A DNA stretch of 64,000 nt from Ascarosepion bandense (lineage: Eukaryota > Mollusca > Cephalopoda > Sepiida > Sepiidae): positions 738,001 through 802,000 of the forward strand of contig JBBBDQ010001456.1 of NCBI GenBank assembly GCA_037127315.1, in the 5' to 3' direction. The position numbers and the translations under genes are program-made. Position 1 is the first letter of the stretch; the number at the start of each line of letters is the position of its first letter. The notes below the pieces were generated by a model, which did not search any database, was not told where the DNA came from, and was given only the letters and a program-made list of their open reading frames with translations. Of the stretch, positions 44,510 through 54,779 are shown in pieces.

Positions 44510-45193
44510 TACCTAGTAATCTTAAAAATATTCATTAACTTAATAGCAATATCATTATTCATACAGAATTTTAAAAGATTTAAAAGTTTATAAATTATTT
44601 AAATTACTTTTTGAAGATGATATAAGTTCTTATAAAAATTAACTATTCATCATTTTTTCTTCTTCAGACAGTAGTCTGCATAATATATTATACAAAATAT
44701 TATACAAATTATATTAAATAACGTCTTAGCTTTATTGCATTTTTTATTTTACCATTCGAAGCAGATCTTCTGTAAATGAGTGTCATGTTTGACCAAAAAG
44801 ATTTCATGATTTAAATTTTCTTTATACGTAAACATTAAGCATTAATTAATAGTCAGAATTAATTACGCATAAACACTATTAAGCAAAAAAAAAATGAATT
44901 TCTCGAAATTTCGAAAGTGGAGTGGAGTAACAGATGAAAAAATGATTACAAAAATTTTCCAGAAATATTCGTACAAAGGTTTTCTAAAAAAAAGAATGAT
45001 ATCAAAAATAATTTAATTCATTTTTAAATAAGTCCTGAAAGAATTTCAAAATCTCTGTGTTTTGCATTGCAAACAACACTAAATTTCTCATATTAATTTA
45101 TGGTCACCTACTGACGCAAGAACAACAAAATTTTAATGAAGTTTGGGGCATTTTTTCATCATGTTTGCTAATTTTTGTGAATCGTTGGAGGAC
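44510..45193 (-). repeat. GGTACC-family repeat, minus-strand unit a
   Basis: Shares the TTATTGCATTTTTTATTTTACC block (near 44730), AATAAGTCCTGAAAG (near 45028) and an end near GTTGGAGGACC that matches the inverted head. Its left part is cut by the LTR element insertion or has decayed. Confidence 0.6.
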
Positions 45194-45237
45194 CACTGTA
45201 GTGGTTTCAAACAGAAAAATGTCTATAATAAAAATAG

Positions 45238-46318
45238 TTACCTCCATTCATTTTCGATACCTAACTTTTAAATTGAATTTTTAAGAATAAAAAAAAAGTT
45301 TTAATTGAAAGCTAATGATTAAATTTACTATTTTCAGCAAACAAAATACTCTGATGACAGCCAAACAGATGCGAGATAAAATAAGTGTATGGCGACCAGA
45401 ATTGACAAAATTGTGCAATTTTTTCCTGTAATGTGTTTACATGACCTTTTAATGTACACATACAAATTACCATACAAAAAAAAACTTCAACTATACACAA
45501 AAAAAAATTTTAATTAATTTAAAAAATCGAAGGCATGACGATTTGTTTAAAACTTTTCAATTTTCGATTAGTAAATACAGTCTTCACTTAATAATTTAAT
45601 AAACTAATGCTAAAAATCTTTTAAGTATTTTTAAAATAATTTTGAAACTATAAATTATTATAATTTAAAAAAATTAAAACAATTCTTTTAAATTTTCGTT
45701 ATTAATCGAAAATATTTTTTCTTCACACTATAACATCCTTTTATCAAATTAAATAATGTCATAGTTTTATTGCATTTTTTATTTTACTGTTGGGAGTATA
45801 TTTTTGGAAGTAAAAGCAAAATGTTTTTAAAAAATAATAAATGATCTATATTCCCCAATGAGTCCTGCGTTTAACTAATAAAACTAAAATTTAATTTCTT
45901 GAAATTTTATGAATTTAAAATTTACGTGAAGGTAACAGATGTAAAAACTATTTTTTAACAAAGTTTTTAAAAAAATGATTTCAGAAACAATTTCATTTAG
46001 TTGTGAATAAGTCCTGAAAGTTTCATTAAAATCCAACAATTATTTGATTTTAGCAAGAATTTCCAAATTAATCTGTTTCTCACCGGAAAAAAATCTGAGT
46101 TATATAATTTTACATTTTCCGTTGTAGACTCTCATAATTTGATTACCCGCAAACGAAAATCAAACAAGAATTTTCACTCAAATTTCGAATTTAAAAAATA
46201 CTTCGATCTTTCCTCTTAATAATAACGTCAACATTTTGATAGAAAAACTTCGTTATTATTAAATTTGGGGGCTTTTTTCTTCATATTATGCTGTTTTTTA
46301 GCGATTTAGTGGAGGTAG
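45238..46318 (-). repeat. GGTACC-family repeat, minus-strand unit b, end to end
   Basis: Starts GTTACCTCCATTC (tail tip) and ends AAATCGCTAAAA-complement with TAGTGGAGGTAGC (head tip), 1081 bp. It lacks about 0.3 kb present at 37095-37395 in the long copy. TA occurs on both sides (45236-45237 and 46319-46320), a possible target duplication. It is non-coding. Confidence 0.7.
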
Positions 46319-46319
46319 C

Positions 46320-46890
46320 TAGTTACAACAGAAATCCCTTCTGTTTTTTGTTTTTTTTTTTTTAATTTTATTCATTTTTTTTCAACGAATTATTATCGAT
46401 ATCCCATTTATCTTGTTGGCTTAGTAAATAAATTTCATTTTTTTTTTAAACTTCCTTAGCCATTTTTATTTCTTTTTTGTAGGGCCTAAACGACAGACTC
46501 TCTTTAAAAAGTTTTCTTTTCATTTTTTTTCAACGAATTATTATCGATAAGACACTAAACTTTCGTGTAAAAAAAAAAAATAGAAAAATTTATTAACTTA
46601 ACATTTTTCTAGGGGTGCTCACTTTGTCATACACGTTCAAAAATCAACCTCCCATTTTTTTTGTTTTTGTTTCTGGTAAACATCAAGAGTTAAATCCCCT
46701 TTTTTGTTGTTTTGGCTTTTTTCAGAAATGCTTCTTTTTCAAAATAAGCTGAAAAATACAAACTTCCTTTTGTCTTTCCTAGTCAAAAATGAAGAAGTGG
46801 GGAACTTAAAATTTTGAAATGGCTATTTTGGACAATTTTTTTTTTTTCAGATTCCTAATCTCAGTGCAAAAGATCTGCTTCAATTGATAA
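46320..46890. other. T-rich spacer, nothing recognised
   Basis: A 25-bp motif around TTTTTTTTCAACGAATTATTATCGAT appears twice (near 46375 and 46526). No gene is present. Confidence 0.5.
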
Positions 46891-47359
46891 CGATAATGCC
46901 TCGCAGAAGGTCAAACTGAGGTTGTCGTACTTTCAAAGCGGAAACAGTGCGACGAGTAATTGCAGATCAAAGTGAGGAAGAACAGGCATCAGCAAACGAG
47001 AGAAGAAGGCAAAAAATGGTTCAGATACATGCCGAGGAAGCAGCAGAGCGACGTGCAGCCAGACTTGAGGATGCACGATTGCGAGCACGGTAATCGCATT
47101 TTCAAGCTTCAGATCTGTTTCGTTCTCAACAATGAACGCGACAGGCTGAGATTGGCTGAAAGACGTCAATGAGAAATAGCAGATCAACGTCAAACACGAC
47201 TCTCTGCAAACCGGACAATCTTTATATCTGCAGAGATAATGGGACAACTAAAAATATTGTGTACCCACAAGTATTGTAAAGTTAAATGTGCGCTTTCTCT
47301 TTTCTTTTTTTCTATTTAACCAAACTGAGCCACAGCAACGTGTGGCCGAATATAGCTAG
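46850..47359 (+). mobile_element. Helitron remnant with canonical 3' end
   Basis: The 3' end has a perfect 6-bp stem, GCCACA (47329-47334) and TGTGGC (47341-47346), with a GCAACG loop. Nine bases later CTAG (47356-47359) is followed by T. This is the Helitron 3' signature. The left border is not defined. Confidence 0.7.
46896..47215 (+). pseudogene. Helitron protein N-terminal remnant
   Basis: From ATG 46896, MPRRRSN then a stop, continuing in the same frame through an Arg/Glu/Ala-rich segment (SEEEQASANERRRQ, then EEAAERRAARLEDARLRAR) to a second stop near 47090. The text goes on in shifted frames to about 47215. This composition resembles the basic, repeated N-terminal extension found before Helitron Rep/helicase proteins in animals. 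No Rep or helicase domain remains. Confidence 0.5.
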
Positions 47360-47375
47360 TAATAAATATAAATAA

Positions 47376-47672
47376 AAATATAAAATAATATTGTAATCCT
47401 AAAAATTTACTGCGTGAGTAATCGCCAAAACGGAGTTTAAGAATAATAGTATATTAACAAGTACAAGACAAGCACGCCACGTGAAGTAGATACACAGCTA
47501 GTGAACTACTAGTCAGTATCATCACTCTCCTCTACTCCGATAGTTTCCACTTGTTTAAGAGGATATGAACATCCCATTCCTGTATCTAGGTAGGTATACA
47601 ACAAATAATATGATAAGTATCATAAATAAAATAAAACAAAACAAATAACATTAGAACTTTGTTTAAAATAGA
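47376..47672. other. Short spacer, nothing recognised
   Basis: AT-rich DNA between the Helitron and mariner remnants. Confidence 0.4.
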
Positions 47673-47675
47673 TTA

Positions 47676-48901
47676 TTAGGACTTTGAATAAGTTCTCGCG
47701 GATCTTTCATGAAAAGTAATGTTTTATTTACAAAAATTATTAAAGTATTGTCTATCACTACTCACTATTTTTTCGGTCTTTCTGGCAGCATTTGAACTCC
47801 AGGTCGGAAAAAAATCGACGTATTTTTTTTTTTTTTTGGCATCTTCAAGAATGAAAGCACTGCTCAGCTAGGCCATCTGCCATCGATCAGAACAAGTGAT
47901 AATCGAACGGGGCAATGTCTGATGGATATGGCGGGTGGCGTAAGACTTCCCATTTAAGCGTTTCCAAATAGGTTTTCATCCCTTATGCAACATGTGGCCT
48001 AATGGCGTCATGTTGCAAAAACACTTTGTCGTGCCTCTGCTTGTATTGCGATCGTTTATACTTCAATTCTCGGTTCAAACGCATCAGTTGTAGTCGACAG
48101 CGATCTCTAGTGATGATTTCGGTCGGTTTGAGCAGCTCATAATAAAGTACACCCAGCTGATCTCACAAAATGCAGAGCAGAAACTTCGAACCATAGAAAT
48201 TCGGCTTTGCCGCCAATGTTGATGCATAGTCGGGCTTTCCCCACGATCTTCTAGGCTTAGGGTTACCGTAGTATATCCACCTTTCATCGCTCGTCACGAT
48301 ACGATGTAAAAAAACTTTTCTTTCTGCTATTGAAGCAGCTGTTCACACGTGACAAGACCCCGTTCGACGTTTCTCGGCTTCAACTCGCACAGCACCGAAT
48401 GTCCTTGCTTTTGAATTATTCCTAATACTTTCAAACGTTTCCAAACCGCTGCGTGATCAACTCCTAACGACTCTGTAATTTCAGCTTGTGCCTGACATGA
48501 GTCTTCTTAAATTAATGCTTCCAATTTTTTGTCTTCAAGCTTTTTAGATGCGCCAGAGCGTTCTTTATCTTAAACATCAAAATCATTATTTCTGAAGCGT
48601 CTAAACCAATCTCTGCATGTTGCTTCCATAGTCACCGTAAATTTCAACAAGAATATTGTGTGCTTCAACTACAGATTGTTTTTGAATAAAATAGTGCAGT
48701 AAAATTCCCCGCAAATACACTTTCTTTGGCACGAAATCCGACATGTTTAACGCTATGAAAACAAGTTGTTTACAATTCAGCGAAATGACATACGCTCAAT
48801 TTCAGGCTTGCTTATAGATGCGCTACCATCTCAAACCACACGCACGCAGTTCTGGGAACGCCATCTGTTGGAAAACAGCGGGAACTTATTCAAGGTCCTG
48901 A
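47676..48901 (-). mobile_element. mariner transposon, second type, full-length but decayed
   Basis: Left tip TTAGGACTTTGAATAAGTTC, and reverse complement of the right tip TCAGGACCTTGAATAAGTTC, are TIRs of at least 25 bp. TA lies on both sides (47674-47675 and 48902-48903). It is a different family from the copies at 4591 and 24136. Confidence 0.88.
47760..48744 (-). pseudogene. mariner transposase pseudogene, second type
   Basis: Read from ATG at 48744: MSDFVPKKVYLRGILLHYF (helix-turn-helix start), later CQAQAEITESLGVDHAAVWK and SDERW (first Asp) near 48290. QHDAIRPH (second Asp) and HPPYPSDIAPFDYHLF (third Asp, 34 positions later) lie near 48020 and 47950. This is DD34D spacing. Stops and frameshifts occur at several points, including one stop between the second and third Asp. 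The ending is lost in a T-run near 47825. It is closest by eye to the mellifera-type mariners; inactive. Confidence 0.87.
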
Positions 48902-48904
48902 TAA

Positions 48905-49250
48905 ATGAAATCAAAATAATAAGTGTTATCCCAGAATTAAACAGAAACTTTTCCTGCCTGAAAACGAACTTTGCGCCCAAAACGCTGTGCTCATTCTCTT
49001 CTCTATCAACCGTTGGAGGGCCAAGACGTCCATCTCCTCTCCTCAACACATTGCTTGTTATAATATGAAGTGACTTTCTTCCTTTATCACATGCAACTTT
49101 AAAACACATGTAACTAAAATACACACACAGCATTACACAAAAATAAATATAATTGTATAATTTTAATTTACAATTTAACATGCTTTGAGTGTTATTTCTG
49201 TGCATGTTCTTATCTCTGCTCGTATAATGTGAGTGACCCCACACTCTTCT
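48905..49250. other. Spacer, no gene recognised
   Basis: The long minus-strand frame (48831-49244) overlaps the mariner end and has no recognisable domain. Confidence 0.45.
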
Positions 49251-49254
49251 TTTT

Positions 49255-49600
49255 AGCTCTATCTACATTTGCTCGATGATATCTAAGTCAAAGCTATGAG
49301 TTGGACAAACTTTCAATACCGATGCGTTGCACACGAGCTGAAACATCGAGCACCGTCATGCTGAAAAATTTCACCTTCATCCAAATCTGGAATATAAAAA
49401 AGATCATTCAGAATTAGGGTGTATTTAATATTATTCAAGCTAGCGTCAATTTTAACACATTTTCTTGAAGCATCACTTTTTATGTGTCCCCAAATCTTAC
49501 CCCAATTTTTACTATTTTCATCGTATGAGTTGTACCGCTTTCTTGTACGCCTGACAATTTTTGACTTCATCCTAATTTCATCGCTGAATATGAACTTGCA
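49255..49600 (-). pseudogene. Tc1-like (DD34E) transposase remnant
   Basis: On the minus strand: FSDE (first Asp) near 49585, WGKIWGHIKSD (usual MVWG region), LNNIKYTLIL, FQHDGARC (second Asp) near 49355, and a frame-shifted end with HSFDLDIIEQM near 49270. The Glu of that end corresponds to the third catalytic residue. Only the catalytic core is visible; no TIRs were identified. Confidence 0.65.
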
Positions 49601-49684
49601 TCTGTATCCCTCTTTACAAACATTCCTGTCGTCCAGTGTTTTTAATTCTTATTTAGATTTTATCAAGTATCTTTAAATACATAC

Positions 49685-50375
49685 CAGAAGCACCAGACCA
49701 TATGTGACTAATATTCAAAGCAAGGATGAATGATAGACTTATAAATATGTAAGATAGGTTCTGGAGAGAAACGTTGAACTAACATTCAGAGCAACAGACT
49801 TAGTAATTGATTTTGTATAATATTTCCACTTCATGTCAGCTGAAAACCTTACCCGAGAACCCGCAACGAGTCACTCTCCTGGAGGTTCGCATCAGCCATA
49901 TTGATGGAAAACAAAAAATAGTTTTCTAAGACAAATAAAAGAGAGCAGTTTTGTTTTGAGGCCACTAAGACTAACAAGCCATTTCTTGTTATTTTTTAGG
50001 TCATCGGCCAATTTGATCTTATCGGACTGATCAAACTTACCATTTAGACAGGAGTAAACAGTTTTGCCATCAACATAAATACTGAGTTTGGAAGTGATGA
50101 CATAAGAATGTCCTTGTTGAAATTAAGAACAACCTAGTTCAAAAGAGTGAGTGGGGAGCAACTGCATTAGGGCAAAAAGATCTGGAAGGTGTGGCTGTTT
50201 CTGGACAAGTATTTTTTTACGATTTGATAAGAAAGATTGACTCAAATTAAAAATTCACCAAAAATACAATAACTTGCGAAGAAGACCTGCACGCCAAATG
50301 CTTTCAAAATAGCCAAATGAACAGTCTGCACCTTACCATTCTTATCTAATGACTTGGAAAAATCCGGCAGGAGAT
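49685..50375 (-). pseudogene. Jockey-like LINE reverse transcriptase remnant
   Basis: On the minus strand, in several frames: SLDKNGKVQTVHLAISKAF (first palm motif, Asp lost) near 50340, VITSKLSIYVDGKTVYSCLNGK near 50080 (the usual ADD site reads VDG), KWLVSL, then NMADANLQESDSLRVLG near 49890 and the thumb with ILHIYKSIIHP near 49720. This is the typical order of a Jockey/CR1-type RT. The catalytic Asp residues are mutated; it is an old copy. Confidence 0.7.
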
Positions 50376-50379
50376 ATGA

Positions 50380-51615
50380 AAAATATCAACAAACGATATG
50401 GAAAGTATCAACAAACAATTTAAAACTGAAGCTCATTGTTCTATACTGAGGCACTAACTACAAGAATGATCACCTCTTAGTCATATGCAAAAACAAAAAA
50501 AGCCCAAAGCAATGTCTGAGCAGAAATACAAGTCCACAGCGATTTCCTTTACAAACATATGAATTCGCAGTTAAGAACGAATATGAAGTATCTTAAAGGA
50601 AGCACTTGTAACAACAACAAACGAAATCATCCCTGGAAAAGAAAGGTAAAAATGTGGATAACAATTGAAATTCTTGGCCGAATGAAGGAACGACAGCAGA
50701 TGATACCTCAGTTTTTATATTATAGGTCATTCCATGTTTTATAAATTCTTTTGTTATGGAAGAACTCGCCTATGTATTCATTTCAGACTTGTAGTACCTT
50801 TTCTTTTTCCATTATAAATATTCGTATTCCCTCTTTAGAGTTTACATATACGACTGAAGAGCGTGTTTTCTAATGTAAACAATATAGGTAAAGATAGAAA
50901 AACTGTTGAACACAGAAGTACAAAAGAAAAAAAAACAGCAGAACGAAAAACATCCTATTAAAGATGAAAAAAAAAAACAAAGTATCAAGATCGGTAGAGA
51001 TTATAATAATAATTTTAGAGGATTTAGGAAATTGATAATGTTACAGAATTTATACACGAAATATATGAGTGCGGTGAAACACCGGAAGAACTCAGTATAT
51101 AAATCTTCATATCGTTGCAAACAAATGAGAACTTCATCGAACAATCAACCTGTCAAGACATATAACTGAAATAATAATAAAGAAAATAGCAGAATTAAAC
51201 CGAGAAATAGGAAAAGAACAATGTGGTTTCATTCGTAACACTGGAACAAGAAGTTCAATTTTCGTTATCGGAATGCTCACTGAGTACTGAAAGATGTATA
51301 CCAATATTTTATAGATATATTTCACGATTTATACCAATGTTTCACAAATACTACAAAAACATTCAATAAAATACATGAAGAACTCTTTGAAATGTTAGAA
51401 AAGTTTAATCTACAGGAAAAAGATATTATAAGTAATCTGTAACGAAAATAAACACAAAACAGCTGACATGTTGATAGAGAAAGAGATATGATAAGTGAAT
51501 ATAGAAAAATGATTATAACAAGGGTGGGCTTCCTAGCTGAATTTATTTAAACCATAGATGACTAGAAGACATCTCAATATCAGCGGGCATTATGTTAACA
51601 TAATGCCTGAAACAT
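50380..51615. other. AT-rich spacer, no gene recognised
   Basis: Frames at 50559-50744 and 50906-51169 are lysine/asparagine-rich and are not supported. Confidence 0.45.
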
Positions 51616-51618
51616 TGA

Positions 51619-51850
51619 GGATGTGCGTTGTGGTGCAATGGATATCGGCTCGAAACGAGAAATCGGAGAGTCAAGTTCGAATTCACATACGCGGAAAAGG
51701 TATGAATCCGTCGGTTCTTAAATAGCAGGACAAATTAGATTCTATAGCCTTGGTTGGCAACCAGTCTACCGCAGAAAGTAACGGCAACCTGCTGCAGGAA
51801 AGTCTTTCGAGACATGATCGACAAAGCGTATATCACGTATGGCACTTAAA
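51619..51850 (+). repeat. tRNA-derived SINE, copy 6 (shortened)
   Basis: The head is well kept (TGGTGCAATGGATATCGGCT, then AAGTTCGAATTC). Two internal deletions remove the CTTGGGAAAGG neighbourhood and the CTTCTGCCCAGTCAGTC part. The tail is ATGGCACTTAA. Confidence 0.85.
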
Positions 51851-52166
51851 TTAACATTATTTAACTCTAACCGTGTTGACAGTTTAGTGGTTTCAGAAGG
51901 AAACACGAAAAAACTATCAGAAAAAGTGGCCGATGAAATTTAAAAAAAAAGTAAGCATTAATTTAACTGTATGCCTCTACCCGGCCGGTTGCTGTTGGTT
52001 TCGATCCAGTCAGCTGGTCGTTGATTGACTCTGTCACGGTGTTCTCCCTTGTCCTACGTTGTGTTGATTAATCACAAGGTAGTAACGTGAGTTCTCCACT
52101 GTCTCTCTGCCAAACTAAACCAAACCGGGAAGTGTGAACACAATTGAGTAATAAAAGAAAGAAATG
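51851..52166. other. Spacer, nothing recognised
   Basis: No similarity seen. Confidence 0.4.
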
Positions 52167-53703
52167 TAACATCAAAGGAAATAAGTGGACCGATGGCTGA
52201 AAAGTGTTGTAAAATAACGTCTTTATATACAGATTATACACAATAGTCTCTTGAATAATTTCCCATCCCTACTTCTATCAACTGGTAGCGGAACGGACGT
52301 TTCTTAGGTAAATCAAATTATTCTCCTAAGCAATAACGAGGAATCTGGCTGGCCGCAGCTCGCTGCTTCGAACAGAAGTCTAAGTTCGTTATATAAGTCT
52401 AGTCAACTTGTTGCTTGTTTTCCGGAATGTTACGGAAATTGCCGAAGTGCTCTTTCAGCAATTTCAGACTTGTCTGCAAATTCTCTTGTCTGTCTCTTAA
52501 CTCTGGTTGGTTGATTGGCGACAGGCTTCTCTACGGTCGGCACCCAACGGCATGGCAATCATCTCTCTGTCTCTTTACTTCTTCGGTTGAGAACTGTCTT
52601 TGGTCATTACGTCTCTGGACCGGGAAATCGAACTCTCTGCCATTTGAGCTGCAACTACTGATTTTTGCCTCTCGGGACCCTTTATTTATGCCCATGCCAA
52701 GGTGTGGGGCCGACGGTCGCTGGTGTCTAACCCCTCATCTCGGTGACCAATTAGATGCCAGGGTTAGCTGCTACTCGTTGTTGCCTGTGGTTTACCCAAT
52801 GGGATTAGTCTTCTTTCCATAACGTCAATTGTTAGTCGTCTCCCCCTTTCGGGGTTTATTTACAGGACCAATGGAATTTCTCTCGATCTTATGACGTCAT
52901 CTTCCCATACCCCTTTTCTGGGCTGGACTTAACCTAATTTTCTCTCTCAAAATTTTTCTTTCTCACGAAACAATTTCGGGGATTTTTCTTAAAACAATAG
53001 GTATTAAGCTTTTTGAACTGACTTCTCCCAAAACAAGTTGACAAGGGTCCATTGACATTGTTACCCAAATAATAATTTCTCCGCACCTGTTTTTAATATC
53101 CATTCTCTGAGTTACCTATATTTTCAAGCGACAAGAATGCCTTGTTATCTGTCCTACCCTGATGTCAGTGAAAATACATTTTCTCTAAATTACTTCGACT
53201 CGGAATCAAAACATTTGTTATCTCAATTCTTTTCACAATTCGGGACAAGTGTTATCTTAATTCTTTTCACAATTCATGCTAGCGAGACAATCGGACACAA
53301 AATGCAATCTCCTTTTCCTTTATCCAGAAAAAGAACAATTAAATTTATCTTTCCTTTGTGTTTAGAATGACAGTCGCTAGCCTTCTCTTGGGTAGCCGAA
53401 ATCGACTGTACGACATTAAACAAATCCATTTCTCTTTTCTTTCTTCTCTTTCCGGGTTTACAATAATAGAGAAATACCAGGTGTTATTTTTCGTCCCTGC
53501 TTTCTTTTTAAAGATAAAGATTTTCCAGCTACAGTTAATAATTAGTTAATAAAATTAATCACCTCCGTTTTCCTTTGCTCATATTCGGAGGATAAAGAAA
53601 ATTTCTCTTAGTATGTTCTTTTATGATCTATAATAGCAATTAGAAGATTTTCCGGTTATGGTTATTAATTAATTAATTAAATTAATTATTTCCCATCCGC
53701 TAC
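52167..53703 (-). repeat. LTR-like segment (possible solo LTR)
   Basis: On the minus strand it starts TGTAGCGGATGGG (53703) and could end ...GATGTTACA (52167), giving TG...CA with TGTARC tips. It is GC-richer and more pyrimidine-rich on the + strand than its surroundings and has no convincing gene. The frame at 52415-52822 is not recognised. No PBS was found at the edge. Other explanations remain open. Confidence 0.3.
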
Positions 53704-53816
53704 AAAACATTGTTATACTGTAAGAAAACAGAATGGATGGTTGTTGAAAACAGAGACGACTCACGGTATGAGTTATGTATCGTGGTCTTGAAAACTCAAG
53801 AAGAAATTTAATTATT

Positions 53817-53837
53817 TTAGTAGTAGTAGTAGTAGTA
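53817..53837. repeat. (TAG)n microsatellite
   Basis: About seven TAG units. Confidence 0.85.
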
Positions 53838-54135
53838 TCCTAACAAACGAAGGAAAGTGTAAGAGAAACCTGAAAACACACCAGAAAAATGAAAGATGGT
53901 TTCAGAGATTGGTCAATATGTAAAAGGATTTCAAATGTTATTGGAGACAACGAAAACAGAGCTGGACTGCTATTTAATGTCTAACCTCTGATATGGTAAT
54001 GAATGTTGGACAATTTTCTCACAAATCCACGTTACAGTATAGTAGGTTGCTTATCTATTCTTTTTCTGTTTGTAGTGGGAGTCCATTCTAGTGAAGAGTA
54101 GTTGTATACTGTTCCAGGTTAACTGAATTCGGCCT

Positions 54136-54775
54136 TGTTGTAGATAGCCACCTATAAGTCATAAAATGATTACAAATCAAGAAAGGCAATTTGAGTATAA
54201 AATTAACATTTTATATATACACATATCAATTAATGTTTTTACAATTGAAGTAATAACTTGAAGTATAGGTCCAACGGAGGTTAAAATGTTCATGGCAATA
54301 AAATGCTGAAAGAGAATTAATGCTTAGGAATGTGGGGAGCCCTATGAGTAAGGAATGTCTTTGATGTAGTCGTTCCTTAGGTCAGTAAGCAGTTTTTGAG
54401 GCAGGGAAGAAGGAAAGAGAGGTGAGGGGAGTCGAGCATAGTAGCCGCTTGACTTAGGTCAAGGGGATATTTATTATTCTCTTCTCGAGTCGGTCTGCCT
54501 GTAGATGCTTTCTGTATCCACTTTTTATATCTTCTTGTTGGATCACAGCAGATCACTTAGGATTTCACACTTGTATTTGATTCTGGCTTCCCATTGGCTA
54601 ATAAATAAAATTCGCGTAGGCTCGTGAACGGGAAATTCAATATTTGATTAATTTTTAGTTTTCAACCAGAACATCTGCGCGAAGCCGGCAGCGCACGACG
54701 ACTTTTGGTCATTTGCTGTTTGGTCGTGAAAGCGCTAACATCTGGTCCATCACTTTTGTACCGTATCACCACAAC
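54136..54775 (-). repeat. LTR-like segment (possible solo LTR)
   Basis: Tips TGTTGT...ACAACA, 640 bp, with an internal GC-rich block (54670-54730). No matching target duplication and no PBS next to it; weak. Confidence 0.25.
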
Positions 54776-54779
54776 AGAT

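Noticed and set aside
48831..49244. 137-codon minus-strand ORF as a gene
   Set aside because: It overlaps the mariner terminal repeat and has no recognisable domain or start context.
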